Below, piece after piece: positions 12,604-24,047 of a stretch of 64,000 bases of DNA. The DNA lies in NCBI GenBank assembly GCA_030686995.1, contig CM060687.1, positions 167,696,090-167,760,089 of the forward strand, read 5' to 3'. This DNA is from Artemisia argyi (lineage: Eukaryota > Streptophyta > Magnoliopsida > Asterales > Asteraceae). Positions within the stretch are counted from its first letter, which is position 1. Every line of letters begins with the position of its first letter. A model generated the notes under the pieces. It had not been told where the DNA came from. It worked only from the letters and a program-made list of their open reading frames with translations, and did not search any database. The translations under genes and the position numbers were made by a program.

Positions 12604-13032
12604 AATTATCTGGATGAAGACTTTCTTTTGAAAAACATGGCCTCAATCAACTTTATATGTTTAATTATGGAATGTAGATGTTTTAGACTTTGTATGCCTT
12701 AGGTAACATAATTGGTATGCTTCTTAAGACTTAATATGGTTAAAAGTGTAATGTGGATGTTTTAGTATTCTATGACTTAGGTCATGGTATGCTTGTTTTG
12801 AAGTTATTATGTTTAATTATGTAAGGATTATAATTAGGATTGAATAACTATAATGTCGAATGGTATTTATATATTTGTGCCAATTTTAATATAACATGAT
12901 AAAAGATATAAAACATGGAACAAATTATTTCATTGGCACACAAGTTTTAAATATTACTAAATGCAAATAATATAACATCATAAGGAAATTTATTGAAGAC
13001 ATGTTGATAATGTCAAACTAAAGGTGTAAAGT
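12604..13032. other. Convergent 3' intergenic stretch
   Basis: AT-rich sequence between the convergent ends of the B3 gene and the acidic-protein gene. It holds two related segments near 12685-12735 and 12740-12790 (TTATGG.., GTATGC). No gene seen. Confidence 0.5.
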
Positions 13033-13983
13033 TCAAAAATCATCATCCGAATCTTCAGGGTTTGAATCATAATCATCATCAGCATCTCCATCATCAATGA
13101 AATCTTCCAAACTTCCAACATCATCTGTTTCTTCATCACTACGGCTTTCCGAATTCTGTAAATCAATACCAGGTACATCGTCGTCGACATTGTAGGCAAC
13201 GTCATCAGTAAATAATGTAGAAACTTGTGCATCAACTTCAGCTTGATCACCAACAAACTTGTTAGAATATTGGATGTCATCAGTAGCTTCGTCAGTGCTA
13301 AAATTATCTATGATATTATCATTACCAGAATCTTCATCAGTGTCCTCATCAATAAGTCTATACTTATTGTCTTTGGAGAGTGAATTTTTCCCATGTTTTG
13401 ACAAACGACTAAACCTTGTAGGAACATCATCATCAAATCCCTATGTGAAAAATTAAAAAAATTGTAATCCTAATTTTTAAACAATTGTGGTTAAAAAGTT
13501 AGTAAAAAAAAGTTATGCAATATTTAATACTAACAAACCTTTTTTTCAAGATCTTCTTTCTTCTTATGAATGATTTCTATATTCTTTTGTGTATTTTCTT
13601 CATCAGAAGAAATTATTTCAACGACATTGTTGCCAACAAAGTCACCATTTTTCATTAAACGTCGACGTTTTGATGTGACACTTAACGGCTGCATAATATA
13701 TAATTTGATTAAGCATAAAACCAAATGTCAAAAATGTTATTTTTATACAGTAAATTAAAGTAATGAGTTGTAATTTATACCACTTCATCATCCGATATCT
13801 GAATGACTTGTGGTATGGATTTTGAATCAAGAGAATGTTTTTTTGATTGTGAGTTGAGTTGATTCTTGGTTTCCTGCATATATAAAAGGCCAAAAGGTAA
13901 TATAAGTATAAGAATTAAGTATAAACATGTATGCAAAAGGTATTATAAATAATATGCACCTTGTTGGAATCTTCTTTGGCCAT
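13033..13983 (-). CDS. Acidic nuclear-type protein of the Helitron, 224 aa
   Basis: Four exons (13983-13960, 13873-13781, 13688-13539, 13440-13033) join in phase to 224 aa. The protein starts MAKEDSNK, carries a basic cluster TSKRRRLMK that could serve as a nuclear signal, two SDDE/SSDEE acidic patches, and ends in a long Asp/Glu/Ser tail (DDDYDSNPEDSDDDF). ISDDEV and ISSDEE resemble SUMO-interaction or CK2 sites; that is inference. I do not recognise a family. It lies head-to-tail with the neighbouring 14429-15119 gene on the transposase strand. Low-complexity acidic tails recur in three of the small Helitron proteins. Confidence 0.55.
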
Positions 13984-14428
13984 TTTTTTCTAAATTTTTT
14001 TAACTTTGTTTCTTTTTGTTTGGAAGACTCAAAAGTAACCAATATATATAGATGCCAAAATGCTTAATTTTAGGATTTTTTTTTTTTTTTAAAAAACACT
14101 TAATTTTAGGAGTTGATAGGTGAAATTATATATATTTAATGTAGTTTCCAAATAATTTTGAATGTTTGTTACATTATGTAGGGATATCTTAGAGATAATC
14201 ATGTTTAATATTTTTAGATGAGATTCTGTTATTGATGTGTATCTTTTATAAATATTTATTTTTTCTAATTGTTGTAACAATCCAAAAACTCGGATGTATA
14301 TATTGAATAATATATATGATAACTTAAAAAATAGTAAATGAAATTAAAAGATGATTAAGACATAGAATTCTTAATATTAGATTCATAAAATATAACATAA
14401 ACTTGCCAATCAAAACATTCTTAGCATA

Positions 14429-15119
14429 TTAAAAATGCAATTTTGGAGATGAATCCGGAGACCATGAAAGATGTAGGTTGTCATAATCAAAACTCTCGAT
14501 ATCATTGGTCTCAACATCATTGCCTTCATTGTCGGAATGGTCAGCAAAATTATCAATAGTTGGCATCGAAGCAATGTCTTTTCCATGGTCTTTAGCAAGT
14601 GCATCCTTTGTTTCTACTTGAGAATCAGCTTTTTGTTCAGCATGTTTTTGTTCTTCTAAATCTTTTTGATGTTCAAAGTACCACTCGTCAAAAAGCTTCT
14701 CAAATTCATAGTAGCAATAATCTGGTTTCCATAACTCTTGACGGGATTCATTTTGATTTTCATATTTACCAACTGTATTGAAACAGAAAAAAAAAATTAG
14801 AAACTAAAAATTTAATAAATAAATTGTATAATCTTTATTATTCTAATGAGGTGTAACAATTGTGCATGTTTTGAAAAATAAAATAGAAGTAAATAGTATA
14901 ACCTTTCTTTTGATTATCATGAGGTGTTTGAGATTTCTTTTCAATACATTCATCTTCCTCATGTGTTCTGAACATACAAAAAAAAATTATGAATGTAACT
15001 TGATGCATAGTTTGCAAAAAAAAAAATGTTTAAGTAAATCAATCAGTATACCTTTGTTTTTTTTGGGCTTTGTTAACTGCCCATTCTTCTTCAATTGCTC
15101 TTTTGTTTGTTGAAGACAT
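14429..15119 (-). CDS. Unrecognised charged Helitron protein, 158 aa
   Basis: Three exons (15119-15052, 14967-14903, 14772-14429) join in phase to 158 aa. It starts MSSTNKRAIEEEWAVNKAQKKQR, a basic/helical segment. A central aromatic block (ELWKPDYCYYEFEKLFDEWYFEHQ) could be a small fold or coiled coil. The C-terminus is acidic and ends SPDSSPKLHF. No known domain is visible. It stands between the RPA-like gene and the acidic 224-aa gene, all on one strand, with about 0.45-0.56 kb gaps. Confidence 0.55.
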
Positions 15120-15679
15120 TTTGTAGATATGGAATAAGAATAATCGTTTGTTTGTATATGTAGAAGAAGGTTTAACAGACATTTATAAGTATTTGAAAAT
15201 CTTTTGGCATTCCTGTGCATGGTGAAGGTGCATGTTTAAGTAGTTATTATTTTCACAAATGATTAATGAATGTTTAATAAGTAGTAAATGCAAAACGTGT
15301 CCAAATACATAGTTTGAGTATAGTGTAAAGTTATTTCAATTTAGTACATTAACTTATAATTTATATAAGTGTAAATAGTTAATATATTACTTGAAATCTT
15401 TACTTGTGGTTTGGTAAGTGCAACATAAATGAAACAAACAATAGAAAAGTAAACCTGGGGAAAAATACAATCTAAATGTCATGAAATAAAGGACATCTTA
15501 TTTAGGGACAAAAGCCCACAAAAGCAACACAAACAGATAATGAGAAAGTCTAAAGCAGGAAGTATTTAAAAAAAAAAAACAAATCACCAAACAATAGTTT
15601 TTAAAATGATAGACACAATAAACATAAACAAACAATGATGTCCAACATAGAGAAGATGATGTAGCAAGGAGCAAATTGA
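15120..15679. other. Intergenic AT-rich stretch within the Helitron
   Basis: Lies between the stop of the RPA-like gene and the start of the next minus-strand gene. It should hold the promoter of the 158-aa gene. No coding signal or repeat noticed. Confidence 0.5.
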
Positions 15680-18200
15680 TCAGACTTTCGGATCTATTTT
15701 GTCCTTATTCAAGGTCTTTCCTCTTTTAGGGAATTCATCTGATTCAGGATACTCATCAAGATCGATCATGGGACGTTTGAGACCACCAGAGCTTCCTGAC
15801 TCCAAATCAACATCTTCATTTGTTATGGGATTGGATGGTGTGAAAAGTTCTTCCAATGGTGTGACAACTTCATTTAAAGTAGCATTTTCCTTTGATTTGG
15901 AAGTGGGTGGTGTAACTTCAAGGTTGAAAGGTATAGTATCACCACTTGATAAAATACTTGACTGAGAAGCAGATGAAATAGGTGTTTGGAGACTCTCAGC
16001 ATTAACGCCATCCTATAATAATGATATGCAATAGGACCTGTTAGTAATGCTATTGGAAAAGCTGGTGCAACGATAAATGTACAAAACTATGACTAAATTA
16101 AATGAATGTGCTATTCATGATAAAGGAAAGTAAAAGAGTTTTGAATTTACCTCAGGGATGAAATTAGACTTGAATGAATTGATGGTGATATCTTCGTTAG
16201 ACATCATCTTAACCTGATAAACATGGTGATTGTTATTCATGCAGAAATCTGTATACTCAAAACGGAATAACAACTTTTTTCCAATCATGACGTTAAGTTC
16301 ATCTGGGAAATAGTCTTCATGGTTTTCTCCATACTGGTTGATCAAAGCTTGACAGTGAACGCCAGAAAGCGCGAAGACATGATCATCAAAAAGCAATAAT
16401 GATGCTGATCCGGTATCATCAATCACACGTACAATAACCTTGTACCTATATTTCATATGTAATAGTAATTTAAATATAAATTATAAGTCATTTAAAAAAT
16501 TCATTGTAAATGTAAGAGTTTAAAAATTAAAAGGATGTTTGGTTGTAATACCGGTATCCAACAGAAGTGATCTCATCATGCTGTTTACAATGCCAACTTT
16601 GTTGTTTCTTGAATTTAGAGGAACTTGATGAAGAACCACTACCAGCAATTTCTTTGGCGGAACTTCCACACCGTTTGCACGCAAGATATGCCCATCCATT
16701 TTCTCTATGGATTTTGTGAACTTTGGCATAAACAATCATATGGCATGCCTGATAAGAAAGTATAGTGACTTGTATTAAAGACACAAATAATATATATAAT
16801 ATATGTCATTAAGATAAATTTGAAACACTATTATTATTATTAACTTACATTGTTAGTCTCACGTATACTGCCCACCATTTTTTTTACAGCACCTTCCAAA
16901 AACTCAACCGGGGTGATAATTTTTTTGGCGGGTGAGAACACAGTTATTGTATGCTTTGAAGGATCATAACCAGGTACCTCTGCATACCTATAAAAGTGTA
17001 TAATGAATAAAATTAATTTATAATGTTATATTACTTGTGTATGTTTTTGTAAAAATTCAAATTGAATTACAATGAGTTACCTCTGTTTGAATGCCTCGAT
17101 CTCAGGTATTTTATCATTGATGTATATTTTGGTTGCAAAGAGAGCAGGGCGAACAGATGGTTTCTCTAAATAAAATAATGTAAATGAGATATGGAAATGT
17201 TACAAAGGAAAATTAAATGAAAAATAATATATGTTTCTCAACACTTACTATTAAAATACTTCACTCGCGCAAGTTGAAGTATCATGACAACATGACCAGC
17301 CTTGTCCTTGTTTTCAGCATAAGATGTGAACTTATTAGCCCATTCATCAAAGAAATACAACTCAAGTTGTTTGCCACTGTTAATTTATATAAAAACATTA
17401 ATACGTTAAATGCAACAAAATATGTTTGATGTTAAATGTGATAGATAAGAAGATTCATACTTGATATCCTCCAGTATGACATTTCTCCTTATTTTGTTCT
17501 CTCCGTAATTGTTGAAGGGTATCGGCTCAGTAATGGAGACAATAGTACCAATCACATCTGCGCAAAAATAAATACCTTAATATAAAGTAAATAGAATGAA
17601 GTAATATAAATATTGTACTATTATATTAATGTATAAGGAAGATACAAACAATAACTCACCGACAACATCAGTTTCTTTGAAATCTTTGGTGAAAAAATTA
17701 GTAAAAGGTTCAAACTTGAAACCACGGGGGTTTCGTTCCCAGGCTGCAATCCTTGTAACAGTAGTATTCCTAAAGAAAGATATTTTGTATCGATGATTCA
17801 AGAATGGATATTTTCCTCCATTCTCACCTACTCCAAAGTTATTGATGCGATAACATGCACCTTCATCGATTAAAAGGCGAAACTTATTGATTACTTCCTT
17901 TGTCCTTGCCGTTGCTTGTACACGATTACCCTAAATCCAAAAATATTATATATCATTCAAAAGCAAACCATACAGCAAATGTAAATGTTTTTGAAATGGA
18001 TTGAATTCATAGCAAATATATAACATTTGAAAGTGTATATATAAAGTAACCTGCTCATCTTGCAAAACCATATCTAAACTCCATACTTCATGAGGTTTTC
18101 CTGCCGGGTGAGATTTCCAAATGCTTACACAGCGAGCAAGTATTTTAACATCATCTAACATAGGATCAATGTCGCACAAGAGAGTGATACTCTGTTCCAT
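15680..18200 (-). CDS. RPA70-like single-strand DNA-binding protein of the Helitron, 564 aa
   Basis: Nine exons (18200-18051, 17930-17660, 17557-17461, 17376-17249, 17165-17081, 16987-16849, 16748-16552, 16445-16151, 16012-15680) join in phase to 564 aa. It starts with an OB fold typical of plant RPA70 paralogs (MEQSITLLCDIDP, KILARCVSIWKS). Next come a second OB fold (DVIGTIVSITEPIP, KQLELYFFDEWA) and the C-terminal RPA zinc-ribbon OB fold (WAYLACKRCGSS ... WHCKQHDEI, YKVIVRVIDDTGSASLLLFDD). The tail is Ser/Pro/Glu-rich with KRPMID and FPKRGKTLNKDK basic patches. RPA70 homologs are a known partner gene of plant Helitrons, presumably coating displaced single strands. First gene from the 5' end. 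Confidence 0.88.
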
Positions 18201-19484
18201 TTATGTATCTACAAAATAAAAAACAAAATAAAAAAAAAGTCATTATTAGAAATAGAAATGCTAATACTCAAACTACACAAAATTGTTACCAGGATAATAG
18301 ATAGTAAAGAGGGAAGAGGTAAGTGACAATATGTGCATATGAATTGCCTTTTTATAGATCATGGATTAGGTTAAAATGGCTTTCAAATTTTAAAAATTAA
18401 GGTAGATAATTAAGGAAATAATTTCAAAAAATTAATTATGCACAAAAATCATGGGATTCTGTTTAACTACATTTATTTAGGGGCGAATTTTAAGGATGTT
18501 TAAAAAAAACTTACCCACATTAAAGGTTGACAATTAATTTGATACTGAATACCATGAGATTTAATCTAAAAATAACATTAACATGTAATATTTGGCTACA
18601 TTAAATAAAAATAACATGTTTATGTAGAAGCTCAAATGTTTTTTGCAGAAAATAAAAAACTTATTAAGAACATAACATGTTTATGCAGAACACTATAATC
18701 AAGCATAAAATTAGAATAGCAGAACATGATCAACAATTTAAGATACATGGAATATTGGACCTGAATATTATCAAGCAACAATTATTGTTTCCAAATCCAC
18801 AAAAACCTCAAAATCATTTGCAGTAAAACATTACGTGCATATTATTGTTCATATAATTGAAGAAAAGCATAATGAGACCTAAATCATACAAAACAAATAT
18901 AATGAATCAAACGTATATAATGAAGCAAACAAAAGAAATATGTTGTAAAAATTACCATTTGGAATATCAGATCTATTATCCAGCTTCGAACCATATCTAA
19001 AGGATAAATCGATGATAATGATGAATCCATTCTTGGTTTAACAATTGATCCTCAATAATGATGACACCTAAATCATATAAAAGAAATTTCAATATCCCAA
19101 AATATGAATTCAAAGAATATAATGAATAATGAATCAGACCAAATCAAGTTTAAATTAAAAGTTACCATTTTGAAGATCAGATGTATGAGGCTCGATCGAT
19201 ACATACTGAGGATCAACCGGTTGAAGATATTGTTCATTATTTGTGGTGGTGTTTATTTGTGTTTGGATTGATATTGGGTTTATGGAAGAAAGGAAATTAA
19301 TTGAGAGAGGTGTGTGTGATTTCATTGATGGAAGAAAATAGCAAATGAGAGTGTGTGCAAGAATGCCGCCCCATTTTTGCTTGTGTTGACTTTTTTTTAT
19401 CTGAAATGAATTAGAACCGTTGGATAGGGGGAAATGCCACGTGGCAGGTTTAGAGGTATTTTGGAGACAAGATTGGTCAACAAA
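18201..19484. promoter_or_regulatory. Helitron 5' region upstream of the RPA-like gene
   Basis: About 1.3 kb without a convincing gene. An open frame at 19155-19517 (minus) crosses the Helitron end and shows no family features. The stretch should contain the promoter and leader of the RPA-like gene. A GCCACGTGGC G-box palindrome lies at about 19436-19445. Repeated AACATGTTTATG and ATAATGAATCA phrases occur around 18600-19140. Confidence 0.45.
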
Positions 19485-19508
19485 ACCCTGTTTTATATAG
19501 ATAGTAGA
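19485..19508 (-). other. Helitron 5' terminus (TC start)
   Basis: On the minus strand the sequence from 19508 reads TCTACTATCTATATAAAAC, a typical plant Helitron 5' end, preceded by host A (T19509 on plus). The next bases form an imperfect self-complementary AAACAGGGTTTT. A palindromic G-box core (GCCACGTGGC, about 19436-19445) lies 60-70 bp inside. Confidence 0.88.
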
Positions 19509-19562
19509 TAAAAACATCTTTGTTTCACCTCACCTTCTCTCTACTTTCTCTCTCTAGAAACA
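19509..19562 (+). mobile_element. Copia 3' LTR, right part resuming after the Helitron
   Basis: Sequence from T19509 continues naturally from A789 and ends TCTCTCTAGAAACA, inverse to the TGTT LTR start. CT-rich composition fits an R/U5 region. The boundary is inference. Confidence 0.35.
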
Positions 19563-19618
19563 TGGCATATTTTGATCAACCTCGTCCTTCAGAAGGTGAT
19601 TCTTGGGTTCTACAACTC

Positions 19619-20750
19619 CAATTTTGGTTTTCTTAAAAAAAAATTCATTTCTACATGGTTTTTGTTGTTTTCACTTGTTTTCATGTGTTTTCTTTGTTTT
19701 CGTCCGTTTTTATACATTTTCGTCCGTCTTTATACGTTTTCATCTGTTTTTCTTACGTTTTCATTCGTTTTTATCCATTTTTATCCGTTTCTATACATTT
19801 TTGTCTGTTTTCACCCGTTTTCATGCGTTCTCGTCTGTTTTTATACGTTTTCGTCCGTTTTATATGTATTCGTCTGTTTTTATACGTTTTTGTGTGTTTT
19901 GTTATGTTTTCATACGTTTTTTTTCTGTTTTGTCATACGGTTTTATCCGTTTTTGTCTGTTTTTATACGTTTTCCTCCATTTTTATGCTTTTGTTCGTTT
20001 TTCTTACGTTTTCATTCATTTTCATCTGTTTTATACGTTTTAATCCGTTTTTATATGTTTCAACTCATTTTCTTATGTTTTCACCCGATTTCTTATGTTT
20101 TTATACATTTTTGTCTGTTTATATTCGTTTTCGTTTGTCTTTATACATTGTTCTTGCGTTTTCATACGTTTTTATCCATTTTTATCTATTTTCATTTGTT
20201 TTTATACAGTTTCATTTGTAAGAAAACGTAATAATACAAGAGAAAACGCATAAAAACATATAGAAACATATAAAAATGCAAGAAAATGTATAAAACATAC
20301 TAAAAAGTATAAAAGTGGATGAAAACGTATAAAAACGGGTGAAAACATAAGAAAACGAGCGAAAATGTATAAAAAATAATTAACACGTATCGAAACAGAT
20401 AAAAACGTATAAAACATATGAAAACAGATAAAAACATATAAAACCGACTAAACGCAAGAAAACGTATAAAAAAGAGATGAAAACGTATATAGACGGATGA
20501 AAACGTATAAAAACGGATGAAAACGTAAGAAAAACGGACAAAATTGTAAAACTAGGAGGAAAACGTATAAAAACAGATAAAACCGTATGAAAACGTATAA
20601 AAATGGATAAAATGTATGAAAACGTAGGAAAAACATATGAAAACGTATAAAGACAGACGAAAACGGAAAAAAACAGACGAAAACGTAAGAAAATGCATGA
20701 AAACTGGCGAAAATGTAAGAAAACGGGCGAAAACAATAAAAACCAAAATT
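19619..20750. repeat. 1.1-kb foldback made of degenerate 10-bp repeats that switch strand
   Basis: From about 19650 to 20220 the plus strand is a tandem array of a 10-bp unit close to GTTTTYATNC. From about 20221 to 20740 the same unit runs in the opposite orientation (GNATRAAAAC). The outer ends are a direct match in inverted form: AATTTTGGTTTT near 19619 and AAAACCAAAATT near 20739. Each arm holds roughly 50 units. Long open frames rich in F, V, S, Y and R on both strands are by-products of the repeat. A T-tract every 10 bp is in phase with the DNA helix, so the array should be intrinsically curved. Confidence 0.85.
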
Positions 20751-21074
20751 TTAGTTAATTAGAAACGGTCGTTATTATAAAGGACTAACGTTGCAAATGA
20801 TCGTTTGGTAAATGGACTAACGTTGCCAATTGACGATTGGGAATTAACGGAGAAGATGACGACAGTTAGTAATAAGGACTAACAGGGTGCAATATGTAAA
20901 CCACAAGGATCAAAAAAGCAAAAAAAAAAAAAAAAAAAAAAAAAGATCAGGGACTACGGTAGTGATTTGGAGCAAACCATAGGGACGAACAGTGTAATTT
21001 ACTCTAAAAGAAATTACGAAAAAAACTACGAAATGAAACATACGAAATAAAATACGATAAGTAGATAATTTAAA
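20751..21074. other. Non-coding stretch with a 26-nt A tract
   Basis: Contains repeated GGACTAACGTTGC phrases (near 20780 and 20815) and an A26 run near 20919-20944 followed by GATCAGGGACTACGG. This may be the end of a poly-A retroelement, but no element body is recognised. Confidence 0.35.
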
Positions 21075-22148
21075 CTACTCGGTTGGCGGATGTTGCAAAT
21101 TATATTTTTGTTTGATTCTCTGTTTTTTCATTTTGATCCAAGGCACCTCCTCCGGATCGATTTCACTCATTTTCATATCGAGAAATCTAAATTCCTCCAA
21201 ACGCGTAGTCGTCTCGTCTTTCATCCTAGCCGCGTCGTACGCCGCTTGGGCCGCTTCCAGTCTAAGTCGAAGCTCGTTTGTCATAGATTTCAAGTTGCTT
21301 GACGCATTTCCCCCGGTGCTAGTCGATGTATCGGACTTTTGTTTTTTAGAATTTCTTGGTTTCTCGACAGGACGTGGATTTACATCATCACCAAATAGCT
21401 CTTGGTTGCTTTGACCAGGGACGTCTCCGGTTAAGTCAATCGATGCCGGTGCGTCCCATTTTGGACACTTCTTCAAAACTAACCACGCTTCCCCTTGAGC
21501 AAACGCAACACCTTTATGCTCGTCACGATACATTTGTCTAGCGTGCCTCATATCATCCATATCACTTTCACCACTTTTTGTCAAACATTTAGCACGTTGG
21601 TAAGCCGCTAGAAACTTTTGGCAATTTGCATTCAACATATGCCAATTGCTTGTTAGCATATCTTTGTTACGAACTTGAAAATTTTGACGGTTGAACTCGT
21701 TGATAACCTTATACCAAAAATTGATGTCCTTTTGAGAAACTCTAACATTCATATCTTCGGAAACGGCCACCCAACACACGGCAAGTAAAACTTCCTCTTC
21801 CGGTGTCCAACGTAACGTAGTCTCGCTCACGTCGGGATTTTCTTCATCAAACACCTATTCGACTAGTTTTTTGCCTTTTTTTGCAATTCGTTTACCTCCA
21901 CGTTTGGATTTTCGTGGAGACGTAGTTTCGGGTTCCACACTAGCCACTTGTGAGGATTGGGTTTGTGGAATTGGCGGTGTTTGTTGCACCACGTTATTTT
22001 GTTGCCACATATACATCAATTGTTGTTGATGTTCGAGTGTCAAGTTAGCAAATGGGTTAGGATTTGAAGAAGACCCGACGTTCGGGTTAGCGTTAGCATT
22101 TACAAGCCCCATCAAATTTAAAAAACTTGAATCCTCTCGTCCCGACAT
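21075..22148 (-). pseudogene. Myb/SANT-like, NAM-associated protein (Harbinger ORF1 type) with an in-frame TAG
   Basis: The frame starts at 22148 (MSGREDSSFLNLMGL), runs 97 codons, meets TAG at 21857-21855, and continues in the same frame for 260 codons to 21075. The first part is low complexity, then a basic patch (SPRKSKRGGKRIAKKGKK). The second part has a Myb/SANT-like helix set (LRWTPEEEVLLAVCW ... FWYKVINEFN) and the NAM-associated C-terminal type (MYRDEHKGVAFAQGEAW, LRLRLEAAQAAYDAAR). Such proteins are usually annotated NAM-associated or 'GST T3-like' and are the accessory ORF1 of plant PIF/Harbinger transposons. The TAG probably inactivates it; everything else reads open. No DDE transposase is nearby. 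Confidence 0.7.
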
Positions 22149-22178
22149 GGTTTTGATTTTGTGGGAATATGAGTGTAT

Positions 22179-22214
<36 letters not shown>

Positions 22215-22533
22215 GATATTGTATACACTTCTTGTTGTTGATTTATAAGGTGCAAATTTTTTTTGAAAGTTAGCCGTTACCTTTAAAACGGTAACATAAT
22301 TTTTTTTTGGCCACCCAAAACTAGCCGTTACAATGAATTAAATATGCGAGGGGTTTGTTTTGCAAACTTCAAAACCTGCAGCTCCACGTTACAACGCAAG
22401 TTATTGCGTTAACTTGCTCCTCAACGCTGCTCCAACGCCATGTGCTAGGAAATGACGAAAACGTGGTAACGTGCGTTGAATGAGTGCCACCTAAGAATAA
22501 CGCAAGTCTTGCGCTACCACTCCCTTGCTCTAA
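22149..22533 (-). mobile_element. Right end of a Harbinger-type element
   Basis: A T33 run near 22178-22212 lies in the leader of the Myb-like ORF. On the minus strand the putative end reads GAGCAAGGGAGTGG from 22530, flanked by TAA (22531-22533), the TTA/TAA duplication used by Harbinger elements. Imperfect inverted repeats with ACGCAAG/CTTGCG phrases lie just inside. A matching left end was not found. Confidence 0.45.
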
Positions 22534-23145
22534 GTGGTGTTTATGATGGAGAATATGCTTTCTATAACCGAAGGCGTAAAATACATTATGACTTTTGAAT
22601 GAGGAAGATGACCCGGTGCCTTTTCTCTATGTGGGCCCACACTAAAACCTTTCTTTAATGGTTATGGACCTATTAATATGTAACTTTTTCTTTAGCCCTT
22701 TTAACTTTCGTATTAGACAGACTCAACCCTAATTGTTAGAAATGAGACTCAAAATCCTACAAAACAACATCCATGCTTTACAAAACAAGTTTTAGAACCC
22801 GTGTACGCATGGGGTTTGGATAGATAGTATAACAGATAGTAATATTTTTGATCACTTTGTTTTGAACTTAAATATTATGAAAATTCATAAATACATTGTT
22901 TTGTAATTTTTAAGTTTCTACTAAAAATAAGAAAAACTATATTTTAAACTTAGTCCGACCTTAGTCTCTTTTCTTTCCTTTTATTAGCAACATCTTGATA
23001 CAAATGAATGTAACTTGACAACTCATAAGGAAATCAAAATTAATGTAACTGAATCGCGGATCGAATATAATTGGAATGTGAATCGGAAATTTTGCGCATC
23101 AACTTAGCACGATTGTTTAACCAAGTACTTTCGAACATTTCTTAG
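22534..23145. other. Unassigned AT-rich stretch
   Basis: No gene, repeat or element boundary recognised. Confidence 0.4.
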
Positions 23146-23582
23146 TTTGGCAATTTCACGACATTGGCCGATTCATCAGCTGAATGTAAAAAATGCCTTT
23201 CTACATGGTGATTTAGCTGAGACAGATTACATGCATCAACCGCCTGGGTTTCGGGATTCTGCGCATCATGATTATGTTTGTTTATTGCAGAGGTCTTTTT
23301 ATGGTCTTAAGTAGGCCCCTCGAGTTTGGTTTCAGCGCTTTGCCGCTTATATTACTCGGGTTGGGTTTATTCATAGTCGTTGTGACTCATCGTTATTTAT
23401 ATATAGACAGGGGACGGACAATGCTTATTTTCTTATTATATGTTGATGATATTGTCCTCACCGCTTCATCTGAAATTTTGTATAGAAGATTATTGCTTCT
23501 TTAAATCAAGACTTTTCTATAACAGATTTGGGTTCTCTTAACTACTTTTTGGGTATCTATGTTACGCGTGATTCTTTAAGGT

Positions 23583-23621
<39 letters not shown>

Positions 23622-24047
23622 TATTTTATTATTATTATTTTTAATCTCAATGTAAGTATGCTACTGAGATTCTTTGAACGATCTCATATGGTTGGTTGTA
23701 ACTCCAGTCGAAATCCTGTTGATACTAAGTTTAAACTTGGTGATGATGGTGATCCAGTTTCTGATCCAACCTTATATACGAGTCTTGCGGGTTCTCTTCA
23801 CTATCTCACTTTTACTCACCTTGATATTTATGTAGTGTAGCAGGTTTTCTTTATATGCATGATTTGTAGGAGCCTCACATTTCTCGTCTCTTAAACGGAT
23901 ATTGAGGTATGTTTGGGGTACTTTACATTATGTGTTACAGTTGTTTTCATCTTCTACTTCCTCATTGGTTGCTTATTTGGATGTTGATTGGACTGGTTGC
24001 CCTACTACTCGGAGATCCACTTCTGGCTATTATGTGTTTCTTGGCAA

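Larger units (their letters stand above)
790..19508 (-). mobile_element. Complete, probably autonomous 18.7-kb Helitron carrying seven genes
   Basis: Read on the minus strand the element starts TCTACTATCTATATAAAAC (from 19508 downward) and ends in a GC-rich hairpin followed 12 nt later by CTAG (793-790). Host bases are A at the 5' side and T at the 3' side, the classic Helitron A|T insertion without target duplication. It encodes a Rep/helicase transposase (3063-10002), an RPA70-like protein (15680-18200), a B3-domain protein on the opposite strand (11138-12603), and four unrecognised proteins (1114-1551, 2071-2667, 13033-13983, 14429-15119). In every one the exon phases I derived add up to an open reading frame, so I see no decay. 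Rep/Hel plus RPA is the known plant Helitron content; the other five genes are not part of the standard description I know. Large Helitrons often capture host fragments, but these genes look whole. Confidence 0.88.

Noticed and set aside
19155..19517. 120-residue minus-strand open frame
   Set aside because: Crosses the Helitron 5' end and has no family features or splice context.
19650..20740. Array resembling a CRISPR or satellite
   Set aside because: Units are 10 bp without unique spacers, and the genome is plant nuclear; neither CRISPR nor centromeric satellite.
19572..20746. Several long open frames on both strands rich in F, V, S, Y and R
   Set aside because: They exist in all frames of the 10-bp repeat array and carry no domain; repeat artefacts.
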